The position numbers and the translations under genes are program-made. A model generated the notes under the pieces. It was not told where the DNA came from. It did not search any database and worked only from the letters and a program-made list of their open reading frames with translations. DNA of 45,378 nt from contig DVFS01000009.1 in NCBI GenBank assembly GCA_018713115.1, forward strand, positions 1-45,378. Reading direction: 5' to 3'. Origin of the DNA: Candidatus Galligastranaerophilus faecipullorum (GTDB lineage Bacteria > Cyanobacteriota > Vampirovibrionia > Gastranaerophilales > Gastranaerophilaceae). The stretch's first letter is position 1. The number at the start of each line of letters is the position of its first letter. Positions 36,376-43,587 of the stretch are shown piece by piece.

Positions 36376-37156
36376 AGACGTACAAAATACACCAGACAAA
36401 AGAAATATTGCACTTCAAAAAGTCGGGGTAAAAAACGTAGAAACCCTTTTAAATATTGAAAGAAAAGGTTCAAAAGCCCCGCAGAGAGTGTATGCAAAAG
36501 CAAAAATGAGCGTATATCTGCCTTCAAATTACAAAGGCACGCACATGTCAAGGTTTATTGAAATCCTTGAAGAATACAGAAAAAAAGACCTTATAGGCGT
36601 AGATATCAAAAAAATGCTTGAAGATATGAAACTGCGCCTCGAGTCAAAAAGTGCTTATTTAAAGTTTGATTTTAAATATTTTATTAAAAAGAAAGCCCCA
36701 AAATCCGCTCTTGAGGCGCTTATGTGTTATGACTGCTATTTTGAAGGCACACTTGATGAAAATGACGTATATAAGTTTTTCTTAGGCGTCAAAGTTCCTC
36801 TTACCACTCTTTGCCCCTGTTCAAAGGAAATTTCCGACTTCGGCGCGCACAATCAGCGCGCAACTGTGTCTTTAAAAATTTCATATCCCGGGGACAAACA
36901 CATCTGGCTTGAGGATTTAATATCGGAAATAGAATCCTGCGGTTCGTCCGAATTGTATTCACTTCTTAAAAGAGAAGATGAAAAATGCGTCACCGAGCGC
37001 GCTTATGAGAACCCAAAGTTTGTTGAAGATGTTATAAGAGATGTAGTTATAAAACTTGAAAACAACCCCGTAATTTCAACATATGAAGTTGAGATAGAGG
37101 CATTTGAGAGCATCCACAACCATAGCGCCTGGGCAAAGCAGGTAAGTACAACATAA
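36368..37156 (+). CDS. folE2: GTP cyclohydrolase FolE2 (type IB)
   Basis: 262 aa from ATG 36368; the in-frame start at 36341 lies inside the upstream gene. Family motifs: DVQNTPDKRNIALQKVGVKN, GTHMSRF, the catalytic-cysteine TTLCPCSKEISDFGAHNQRA, and FESIHNHSAWA. Converts GTP to dihydroneopterin triphosphate for folate or, through QueD, queuosine. It is the non-FolE1 type that does not need zinc. QueF is excluded by the HMSRF and NHSAWA motifs. queA lies 2.4 kb upstream. Confidence 0.93.
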   Translation: MIKDVQNTPDKRNIALQKVGVKNVETLLNIERKGSKAPQRVYAKAKMSVYLPSNYKGTHMSRFIEILEEYRKKDLIGVDIKKMLEDMKLRLESKSAYLKFDFKYFIKKKAPKSALEALMCYDCYFEGTLDENDVYKFFLGVKVPLTTLCPCSKEISDFGAHNQRATVSLKISYPGDKHIWLEDLISEIESCGSSELYSLLKREDEKCVTERAYENPKFVEDVIRDVVIKLENNPVISTYEVEIEAFESIHNHSAWAKQVSTT

Positions 37157-37267
37157 TAGTGTTTTTATAAACTTTTGTAACAATTATTTGCCTTAACTAT
37201 AAAGTTCATTAAAATCTATCCGAAATACTTATTGTAAGCAAGACAATAAGGACAATAAGGAGAAGAT

Positions 37268-37660
37268 ATGGATAACATTTCAAAAATAGCCGCAAATGCT
37301 AATTTTTATGTTCAAAGCGGTTCGGTTAAAAAAGGAAATGATGACAAAAAGGCTGAAGAAAAACAGCCCGAAACAGTTGCCGCACAAAATGAGGCAAAAG
37401 ACCCCGATGCGATTTTTGACGCTATGCAGATGAGTGCAATTCAAAACAAAGCTATCGCGTTTGGTAAATTTATTAACCCGAGGGATTATTTATCCGAGGA
37501 TAGAATAAAAGATATAGAAGCGTCTATGGGAACATTTGCAGGTGCAGCAGAAAGCGCCAAGGCTCAAATGGATGTTGAATTTAAGGGCGTAAGCGCTTAT
37601 GAAAACCTCTCCGACGCTCAAAAACTCGCTATGGCTGCAAGCATGCAGATAGCAGAGTAA
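37268..37660 (+). CDS. Hypothetical soluble protein (130 aa)
   Basis: AAGGAG stands 3-4 nt before ATG 37268. The first 50 residues are polar and low in complexity (Lys/Glu/Asp); the rest is helical (DPDAIFDAMQMSAIQNKAIA, LSDAQKLAMAASMQIAE). No signal peptide or known motif. A 13-bp hairpin terminator follows. Function unknown; likely lineage-specific. Confidence 0.6.
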   Translation: MDNISKIAANANFYVQSGSVKKGNDDKKAEEKQPETVAAQNEAKDPDAIFDAMQMSAIQNKAIAFGKFINPRDYLSEDRIKDIEASMGTFAGAAESAKAQMDVEFKGVSAYENLSDAQKLAMAASMQIAE

Positions 37661-37698
37661 AAAACTCTACCCCCTTATTTGTTCTTCTCACTATTGTT

Positions 37699-37744
37699 CT
37701 GAAATATCGCCAAAGGTGCACCCCTCGGGCGATATTTCAGTTTT
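37699..37744 (+). terminator. Intrinsic terminator between convergent genes
   Basis: CTGAAATATCGCC (37699-37711) and GGCGATATTTCAG (37728-37740) form a perfect 13-bp stem with a 16-nt loop, followed by TTTT on the plus strand. The U-tract touches the end of purB. Confidence 0.75.
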
Positions 37745-39026
37745 AAATATTAAAACGCGCATAAACGCTGTTGAGATTTTGCAGGTATTTTTTCTCATCA
37801 AAGCACTCGTTAAGCTCTTCTTCGCTTAAATGAGCGCGCATATTTTTTCTGAAATCACCTTCATCTCCGGCGTCAAAAGCCCTAAGTGCTTCTTTTTGGA
37901 CGATTTCATATGCCTCTTCGCGGGTTTTGCCCTTGCGTGTGAGCATTAAAAGACATGCCTGCGAATAGATTATCCCGCCGTATTTATGAATGTTTCTTAT
38001 CATATTATCCGGCTTTATAACAAGGTTATTAACCACGTTATTAAAGCGATTCAGCATATAGTCAATTAAAATGGTCGAATCGGGGAAAATAATTCTCTCA
38101 ACGCTTGAATGTGAGATATCGCGCTCATGCCAGAGGGTAATATTTTCCATGGCTGCAATCGCGTTTGACCTTACTACACGTGCAAGACCCGAGAGGTTTT
38201 CGGAGGCAATGGGGTTTTTCTTGTGCGGCATGGCGCTTGAGCCTTTTTGCCCTGCCCTGAAGCCTTCTTCCGCTTCACATACTTCCCATCTTTGCAGATG
38301 GCGGATTTCAACGGCAAAGTTTTCAATTGCACAGGCAATGTGCGAAAGCGCGTTTATATATGCGCTGTGCCTGTCGCGCGCTATTACCTGGGTGGAGATT
38401 TTGGCACTTTTAAGTCCTAAAATCTCACAGGTGATTTTTTCCACTTCGGGGCTTACATTTGAATAAGTTCCCACAGGGCCTGAAATCTGCCCGCACAGTA
38501 CATCATCAAGTGCGTAATTAAAACGCTTTTTTGCACGCAAAAGCATATCATACCAGTTTAAAAGCTTGAAAGCAAAAGTTATAACCTCTGCTCCTATGCC
38601 GTGTGAACGCCCGAGGCAAACGGTATTTTTGTGCTTTTTTGCAAGATTTAAAATTGACTGAAGAAGGGTGTCTAAATCTTCATTTATAATATCCGATGCG
38701 TCTTTTATCTGCAGTGCAAAAGCCGTATCTATGACATCGGAGCTTGTAAGACCCATGTGAATATAAGGTGAATACTCTTCGCCCACATTCTCATTTACGT
38801 TTGTTAAAAATGCAATCACATCATGGCGCACTTTTTCTTCTATTTCATCAATTCTTTTCACATCAAAAGAGGCTGTTTTTTTAATGTGTTCAAGTGCTTC
38901 ATCGGGAATTTGCCCCAGCTTGTTATACGCTTCGCAGACTGCAAGCTCTACCCTTAAATAGTAAGAAAACTTGGAGTCCATCTCCCATATGGATGAAATT
39001 TTTTCTCTTGAATATCTTTTAATCAC
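37743..39026 (-). CDS. purB: Adenylosuccinate lyase PurB
   Basis: 427 aa. The canonical start MIKRYSREKISSIW fixes a GTG start at 39026. GLTSSDVIDTA, GRSHGIGAE, the SSAMPHKKNP fumarase-superfamily loop with the catalytic serine, and WHERDISHSSVERI are present. It cleaves adenylosuccinate and SAICAR in purine synthesis. TATAAT (39034-39039, minus strand) ends 7 nt before the GTG, so the mRNA should be leaderless even with a non-ATG start. The 3' end meets a convergent terminator. Confidence 0.96.
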   Translation of the reverse strand: MIKRYSREKISSIWEMDSKFSYYLRVELAVCEAYNKLGQIPDEALEHIKKTASFDVKRIDEIEEKVRHDVIAFLTNVNENVGEEYSPYIHMGLTSSDVIDTAFALQIKDASDIINEDLDTLLQSILNLAKKHKNTVCLGRSHGIGAEVITFAFKLLNWYDMLLRAKKRFNYALDDVLCGQISGPVGTYSNVSPEVEKITCEILGLKSAKISTQVIARDRHSAYINALSHIACAIENFAVEIRHLQRWEVCEAEEGFRAGQKGSSAMPHKKNPIASENLSGLARVVRSNAIAAMENITLWHERDISHSSVERIIFPDSTILIDYMLNRFNNVVNNLVIKPDNMIRNIHKYGGIIYSQACLLMLTRKGKTREEAYEIVQKEALRAFDAGDEGDFRKNMRAHLSEEELNECFDEKKYLQNLNSVYARFNI

Positions 39027-39033
39027 AAATTGT

Positions 39034-39039
39034 ATTATA
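39034..39039 (-). promoter_or_regulatory. Leaderless -10 box before the purB GTG
   Basis: Minus-strand TATAAT, 7 nt from GTG 39026. No Shine-Dalgarno between. Confidence 0.6.
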
Positions 39040-39084
39040 CTATAAAAAAATTTTTTTCAGGGGTTTTATAACCCCGGAGATATT

Positions 39085-39825
39085 ATGAGAATTGAGTCTA
39101 TATTACTAAATTCCAAAGGTGTTGTTCAAAAGGGAAAGAATGCTCCCAAATCCGCCAAAGACGGTGCAAAGGGCGCCCTGCCCGTGTATGCGACTTTTGA
39201 TATTCCCGACAAAACACAGATTTCTACCATTACAAAAGCACTTGATGAACTGGATAAGGTTGAGTTTTTGCCCAACGATTTGATTTATGTTAAAAACCTC
39301 GGTGCAAATCCGCCGTTTAAAAACGGTCATGAGGCGCTGGAGTGGATTAAACAGAGCAGAGTACAGATTTTATATGCGGATTTTTCAAATCCCAAAGTCC
39401 ATGCCTGCCTTAACTATGACCCTGAAAACGGGACAATGATTTTTATAAATTCAAATTATAAAGACAACTGCACACACTCCGATGTACTTGCGATATCAGA
39501 GGCAATATTTCATGAATGCGGGCATGGCAAGGATTTTGACAGTGAAAACTCCATTCAGGAGGAACTTGACTGTTTAAGTTTGAATGTCCTTGCGCACAGA
39601 TTTTACAAGAAAAAATATCCCGGTGTTTTTGATAATAAAAATTCTTTTTTATTCAGCCAGGGTGTGAGTTTGTATCCCAAATTGTTTTTCAGCTTTCAAA
39701 AAACCGCTCTTAAAAACCGCGTTGCAGACAAATACGGATATTTGCAGAGCGGGGATAATAAACACCCTGCTACAAAATTAGCAGATGATATAAAACATAT
39801 ATATAATAACGCAACTTATGTGTAA
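39085..39825 (+). CDS. Putative zinc metallopeptidase-like protein
   Basis: 246 aa. A zinc-site motif HECGH lies at residues 143-147 in a helix (SEAIFHECGHGKDFD), followed by EELDCLSLNVLAHRF (159-173), whose E160 or E159 could be the third ligand as in gluzincins; the layout resembles ImmA/IrrE-like or similar minimal peptidase cores. No signal peptide: the N-terminus is basic and polar. The family is not recognised. GGAG precedes ATG 39085. Confidence 0.6.
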   Translation: MRIESILLNSKGVVQKGKNAPKSAKDGAKGALPVYATFDIPDKTQISTITKALDELDKVEFLPNDLIYVKNLGANPPFKNGHEALEWIKQSRVQILYADFSNPKVHACLNYDPENGTMIFINSNYKDNCTHSDVLAISEAIFHECGHGKDFDSENSIQEELDCLSLNVLAHRFYKKKYPGVFDNKNSFLFSQGVSLYPKLFFSFQKTALKNRVADKYGYLQSGDNKHPATKLADDIKHIYNNATYV

Positions 39826-39888
39826 TAAAAATTTACAAAAAAATTTCAAAAATAGCCTGAAAAATACCCGCATGGGTAATAAAAGGGG

Positions 39889-39917
39889 CTTACAAATTTT
39901 AAAAAGCATGATATAAT
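39889..39917 (+). promoter_or_regulatory. Promoter CTTACA-17-TATAAT with extended -10
   Basis: CTTACA (39889-39894), 17-nt spacer, TATAAT (39912-39917) preceded by TGA, making an extended -10. Drives the 53-aa small ORF with a leader of about 50 nt. Confidence 0.7.
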
Positions 39918-39972
39918 ATGTCTAAGGTTGTTAGATATGTGTGTGCTTTAAAAAAAATGGGAGGCAAAATTT

Positions 39973-40134
39973 ATGTCAACTCTTGTAGAAAAACTCAAAG
40001 TGAAACCGGTCATTAAATCAAAATTTAACGACGAATTTCAACATTACCTCAAAAAACAATGCCTGAAAACAACTTTTAACGGTCTTGAACTTGAAACGTT
40101 CAGCTGGTACAAAAAAATGTTAGGTTTAATGTAA
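39973..40134 (+). CDS. Small basic protein, 53 aa
   Basis: ATG 39973 has GGGAGG at good spacing and the promoter at 39889-39917. The product is MSTLVEKLKVKPVIKSKFND then a C-terminal part ending TFSWYKKMLGLM, basic and with no membrane segment. I do not recognise it. Its strong expression signals and the perfect hairpin 42 nt after the stop argue that it is real. Confidence 0.6.
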   Translation: MSTLVEKLKVKPVIKSKFNDEFQHYLKKQCLKTTFNGLELETFSWYKKMLGLM

Positions 40135-40175
40135 TTCCTTTAAAGCATTAGGTGTTGAATCAAAAAGTTTTAGAA

Positions 40176-40215
40176 TTTTGTAAGCCTGTTAAGAGTGTTT
40201 GACAGGCTTACAAAA
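40176..40215 (+). terminator. 14-bp perfect hairpin after the 53-aa gene
   Basis: TTTTGTAAGCCTGT (40176-40189) and ACAGGCTTACAAAA (40202-40215), 12-nt loop. No U-run outside the stem, so it may be a weak terminator or an mRNA-stabilising 3' hairpin. Confidence 0.55.
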
Positions 40216-40260
40216 GTCCTTTTAATCTCTCTGTCTGTATATTTGTTACCACAAGGAAGG

Positions 40261-40301
40261 TTTGCGAAATTCGCAAAAGTTTAAGGTTAAAAAACCTTTT
40301 T
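40261..40301 (+). terminator. Two small hairpins, the second with a U-tract
   Basis: TTTGCGAA-A-TTCGCAAA (40261-40277), then AAGGTT-AAAA-AACCTT (40283-40298) continuing into TTTTTA. The second looks like a minimal terminator. Confidence 0.4.
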
Positions 40302-40319
40302 AGAACTGTCTTTAAGATG

Positions 40320-40590
40320 TGTACATCTGCATTTTCGGATTTGCCTGTCAATAAGCAATGACACAACCCTATCATCCTTGCAAAATGCTAAAATCTCTCT
40401 GAATCTCTCCGATTATGGCACGGACACCCTTTTCTTTGCGTCTGCTTCCCCCTTTGGCAGAAACGCACGGTGTCTGCTCCCGACAACCCCTCTCATACTA
40501 AAAAGCCGGGAATCCGGATACGGCAGGTTGATTTATGCAAACTTAAATCCGCAGTTCTCAAAACCCCTTCGTTTTTCGAAGGGGTTTTTG
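40320..40590 (+). ncRNA. Candidate structured RNA, about 250 nt, with its own terminator
   Basis: The gap 40135-40653 has no gene. From about 40330 to the terminator at 40560-40589 the sequence folds well. GGACACC and GGTGTCT close an arm holding GCGTCTGC opposite GCAGAaACGC. CGGATTT near the 5' end pairs with AAATCCG just before the terminator, closing the whole domain. An RNA of this size with paired ends recalls 6S RNA, but no RNase P, tmRNA or SRP signature was found and the class is unknown. Confidence 0.4.
40560..40589 (+). terminator. Strong intrinsic terminator
   Basis: AAAACCCCTTCG (40560-40571), TTTTT loop, CGAAGGGGTTTT (40577-40588) and one further T. The best terminator hairpin in the window; it lies upstream of, not after, the vWA gene. 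Confidence 0.85.
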
Positions 40591-40641
40591 CTCCGGCATA
40601 GGCAATACCCGCAGGTGCATTTTAAAAAAATGTCTTTAATG

Positions 40642-40647
40642 TATAAT
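40642..40647 (+). promoter_or_regulatory. Leaderless -10 box before the vWA gene
   Basis: TATAAT ends 6 nt before ATG 40654. It rules out the long upstream open frame, which would read through the terminator. Confidence 0.6.
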
Positions 40648-40653
40648 TGCATT

Positions 40654-41403
40654 ATGAAGAAATTTGTTTTTATTTTATCTGCCCTGTGCATTTTTATAAA
40701 TACTGCCCTCTGTGCACCGAATTATAAATACAGCGTGCTTGATGTGACATCTCCCGAAACAAAAAATAAATTTAACCCCGATGACTTTAGCCGCACTTCA
40801 AGAGTGCTTTTTATAGTGGATTTTTCAAACAGTATGAATGAGAGGATGGGAAACCGCACCAAACTTGAAGTTGCACTGGATACTCTTTCTTCTATCCTGC
40901 CGCAAATTCCCCAAAATGTGCAAACGGGTTTGAGAATCTACGGACACCGCGGCGGCTTTACCTATGTTGACGGCTGTATGGCATCTAAACTTGCCGTACC
41001 CATGGCTGCAAACAACTCGGGCGCCATTTTAAACTCGCTTTACCGCACATCGGCTGTCGGCTGGACACCTATAACATATTCCTTAAAACAGGCGGTTAAT
41101 GCTGATTTTGCAGGTATAAGCGGACAAAAACACATAATTCTCTTAACCGACGGCGGTGAAAATTGCGACGAAAGTCCCTGCACTTACGCTATTGAACTTA
41201 TGAAAACCAGAAACGACATTTCAATCGACGTTATAGCCTTTGACATTTTTGATCAGGAAGCCAGAAATCAGCTTCGCTGCACGGCTTTAACCACATCGGG
41301 CAAATTTTACAGCGCAAATTCTCCCGAAGAGTTAAGAAACAGTCTTTTTGAAAGTTTAAACATTGATAAAGATGTTAAGGGAAAAATTAAAATAAACCCC
41401 TGA
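40654..41403 (+). CDS. Secreted von Willebrand factor A domain protein
   Basis: 249 aa. A signal peptide (MKKFVFILSALCIFINTALC, cut near LCA/P) is followed by a vWA domain with the metal-ion site DFSNSM, the second-loop GWTPIT and LLTDGGENCDESPC. The domain fills almost the whole protein, with four to six Cys that may form disulfides. Periplasmic or surface metal-dependent adhesion or binding is likely. ATG 40654 follows its leaderless promoter. The U32-type gene starts 39 nt after the stop. Confidence 0.8.
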   Translation: MKKFVFILSALCIFINTALCAPNYKYSVLDVTSPETKNKFNPDDFSRTSRVLFIVDFSNSMNERMGNRTKLEVALDTLSSILPQIPQNVQTGLRIYGHRGGFTYVDGCMASKLAVPMAANNSGAILNSLYRTSAVGWTPITYSLKQAVNADFAGISGQKHIILLTDGGENCDESPCTYAIELMKTRNDISIDVIAFDIFDQEARNQLRCTALTTSGKFYSANSPEELRNSLFESLNIDKDVKGKIKINP

Positions 41404-41407
41404 AAAC

Positions 41408-41436
41408 TTGACTAAATGTGCCCGAAATCCTATTAT
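41408..41436 (+). promoter_or_regulatory. Full leaderless promoter TTGACT-17-TATTAT
   Basis: TTGACT (41408-41413), exactly 17 nt, TATTAT (41431-41436), then 6 nt to ATG 41443. The best-formed example of the leaderless arrangement in this window. Confidence 0.75.
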
Positions 41437-41442
41437 GATAGG

Positions 41443-43110
41443 ATGAAAGAAATTTTTATCGTATCGCCTGTTAAAACCCCCGACAGCATAAGGGAATTTT
41501 GCAAAAAGACCAACTGCAGGGAGTTTTACGTTTATCATCACCGCTTTATTAACGATAATTTTGAATATATAGAAGAATACATAAAAGCGGCTCATGAGTG
41601 CGGAGCGCGCATTTTTGTGAACTTTAAACACTCTATAGATGAAGAAGAAGTATCAAAAACAAAAAAATTCATAGAATTTCTGCACACAACCAGAATCGAC
41701 GGTATTTTTGTAAATTCTTACGGCATACTTGAAATCATCAAAACCATGGATTTACCCTTTAAAGTCATAATCGATTCATACTTTGACATCCACAACCTTT
41801 GCGGCATAGAGTTTATGGAGATGTTCCATAAAATCGACAGACTTATAATAACCGAAGAACTTTACTTAAAAAACATCGAAAAGATTAAAAAATATGCCAG
41901 AATCCCCCTTGCAATAGACACGGACAACCTTCCTTATTTTGCCGACGATATAATAAAATCCCGCGCCGTGTCCGCAGTTGTAATAAAAGGAAAATTCCAA
42001 AATTCCGACGAGATTTTAAATGCCATAAAACTTATAGAAAAAATTCTTGCCAAGCCTAAAATGTTTAAAGAGCAAAAACTTCCCTTTAAACACGTAAGAA
42101 AGAGTTTCTACCGTACAAACCACTTTTCGGGCGAGATTCAAAGCGCGCAGGGCGGGGATTTTAAATTTGCAAACAATATCCACAAATACGACTGGAAGGT
42201 AAAAGGCTCCGCTATCAAAAAAAACTGTGACTACAAATCTTTAAAACTTCCCAAAATGAACCTCAGAATAGCAAGCCTCGAGCAGCTGAGGGAGCTTGAG
42301 AAGTTCATAGATAAAATAGGCTTTAACCCGATAAACTCCATAGAATACGGCGAAGTCGCCTCCACTGTCGACCTTTATACAAAAAGCTTCGATGAACTTG
42401 TAAATGTGGTTAAAGAGTTTTGCAAAAAACATAAAATAAAACTCAACCTCTCTACCCCCAGAATCCTTATAGAGCGAGATTTTGACAGGGTGTATGAACT
42501 AATCGGCACCCTTGCGCTTCAAACCCCCAAACCCGCAACAATTGTTGTTAATAATATCGGCATGTGGTGGGCGATTATAAATGACGCCAAACTATCCGAT
42601 GTAAACGTAGAAATCGGCGGAGGCATAAACCTTTTAAACAGTTATTCCATAAAATGCCTCTCAAATCTGCACCCTATCCGCGCTATAGACTTTTCTACCC
42701 TCGGGGATGAAGAAAATGTTATATCCTGCATTAAAAAAACAAAACGTCTCATTCCGAATAAAAAAATGTTTATAGGCGGCGCAAAAAGAGTGGAAAGTAT
42801 AGGGCTCTGTCCGCTAAACTGCGACAGTGCCGTTATATCAAGGCTCTCCTGTTCCGCTCCCTGCCACAGAGGTCACTGGTGCATAACAGACCCGCTTATA
42901 GACAAGACTTTTCCCATTATGGTGGACGGCTTTTGTAAAATGCATATGTTTGAAGAAACAATTGTACAAAACTTTGAGAAAATCCCTTACTATTCAAACC
43001 TCGGCATAAACGAGTTTGTTATCGATTTTTCTTCCATCCACTCCCCTCTTGTGCCTAAAATTTTAAGCAATTATTTAAATACAATGCAAAAAATCTGCAT
43101 TTTATCTTAA
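41443..43110 (+). CDS. Peptidase U32-family protein with two barrel-like halves
   Basis: 555 aa from ATG 41443. The first about 215 residues resemble a U32 barrel front (EIFIVSPVKTPDSIREFCKK; CGARIFVNFKHSIDEEE). The second half has the classical pattern: VVNNIGMWWAI, EIGGGINLLNSYSIKCLSNL, RAIDFSTLGDEEN, then the Cys-rich CPLNCDSAVISRLSCSAPCH and GHWCITDPLIDKTFP ending GFCKMHMFE, which in relatives binds a [4Fe-4S] cluster. U32 proteins such as TrhP, RlhA and UbiU hydroxylate RNA or ubiquinone; true peptidase activity is doubtful. The substrate is unknown. The 3' end overlaps the convergent XRE gene by 9 nt. Confidence 0.8.
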   Translation: MKEIFIVSPVKTPDSIREFCKKTNCREFYVYHHRFINDNFEYIEEYIKAAHECGARIFVNFKHSIDEEEVSKTKKFIEFLHTTRIDGIFVNSYGILEIIKTMDLPFKVIIDSYFDIHNLCGIEFMEMFHKIDRLIITEELYLKNIEKIKKYARIPLAIDTDNLPYFADDIIKSRAVSAVVIKGKFQNSDEILNAIKLIEKILAKPKMFKEQKLPFKHVRKSFYRTNHFSGEIQSAQGGDFKFANNIHKYDWKVKGSAIKKNCDYKSLKLPKMNLRIASLEQLRELEKFIDKIGFNPINSIEYGEVASTVDLYTKSFDELVNVVKEFCKKHKIKLNLSTPRILIERDFDRVYELIGTLALQTPKPATIVVNNIGMWWAIINDAKLSDVNVEIGGGINLLNSYSIKCLSNLHPIRAIDFSTLGDEENVISCIKKTKRLIPNKKMFIGGAKRVESIGLCPLNCDSAVISRLSCSAPCHRGHWCITDPLIDKTFPIMVDGFCKMHMFEETIVQNFEKIPYYSNLGINEFVIDFSSIHSPLVPKILSNYLNTMQKICILS

Positions 43111-43431
43111 ATATGCCATATACTGATACAGAGGTGTGATTTTGTTTTTATCGGTATTTATTGCGTTGATGATTTCCCTTTTCATAGTTTCAAGGTCAGC
43201 TTCTTTTTCATCAAAATAAAGCTGCCACGGCGCGACATTTAAAACGCGCGCAATTGCAACAAGATTCTCACACTGCGGATAGTTATGCCCCGACTCAATC
43301 CTTGAGAGGCTTTTCATTTCAATGTTTACAAGCTCCGCCAGCTGTGTTTGTGATAAACCTTGTTTTTTTCTGAAAAATTTAATTCTTTTGCCCAGAATTT
43401 TTTTAAGTTCTGCGGCTTCAATTTCTCGCAT
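43102..43431 (-). CDS. XRE-family helix-turn-helix regulator
   Basis: 109 aa. HTH_3 domain at about residues 14-70: KRIKFFRKKQGLSQTQLAEL, VNIEMKSLSRIESGHNYP, ENLVAIARVLNVAPWQLYF. The C-terminal 35 residues are helical. Small single-domain XRE regulators like this often control a neighbour; both the U32 gene and the prepilin are near. Convergent with the U32 gene. No GGAG-type site is obvious before ATG 43431. Confidence 0.85.
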   Translation of the reverse strand: MREIEAAELKKILGKRIKFFRKKQGLSQTQLAELVNIEMKSLSRIESGHNYPQCENLVAIARVLNVAPWQLYFDEKEADLETMKREIINAINTDKNKITPLYQYMAYLR

Positions 43432-43539
43432 GGAATCTTCCTTGTTTAAACAATTTTAATTTTAAAGCACGGGGATAAAAACTTATTTTTAAGTAGAATT
43501 ATATATAATTTTCTTATTTAGAGTTGTAATTTATCGAAT

Positions 43540-43545
43540 TATAAT
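43540..43545 (+). promoter_or_regulatory. -10 box upstream of the prepilin gene
   Basis: TATAAT about 43 nt before ATG 43588, with a weak TTTAGA at the -35 position (17-nt spacer). AAAGGG serves as the ribosome-binding site. Confidence 0.45.
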
Positions 43546-43587
43546 GTAAAATTTTCATAAAAATTATTATTCAAAAGGGTAATTCAA

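Noticed and set aside
36368..37156. QueF (NADPH nitrile reductase) instead of FolE2
   Set aside because: The family is related, but HMSRF, CPCSKEIS and FESIHNHSAWA are FolE2 signatures.
40378..40653. Upstream extension of the vWA reading frame
   Set aside because: It would need translation through a strong terminator, lacks a ribosome-binding site, and would bury the signal peptide; the leaderless -10 fixes the start at 40654.
40135..40653. RNase P RNA, tmRNA or SRP RNA
   Set aside because: None of their conserved cores (GAGGAAAGTC, a tRNA-like end with tag ORF, GGAAGGAAGCAGCC) is found on either strand.
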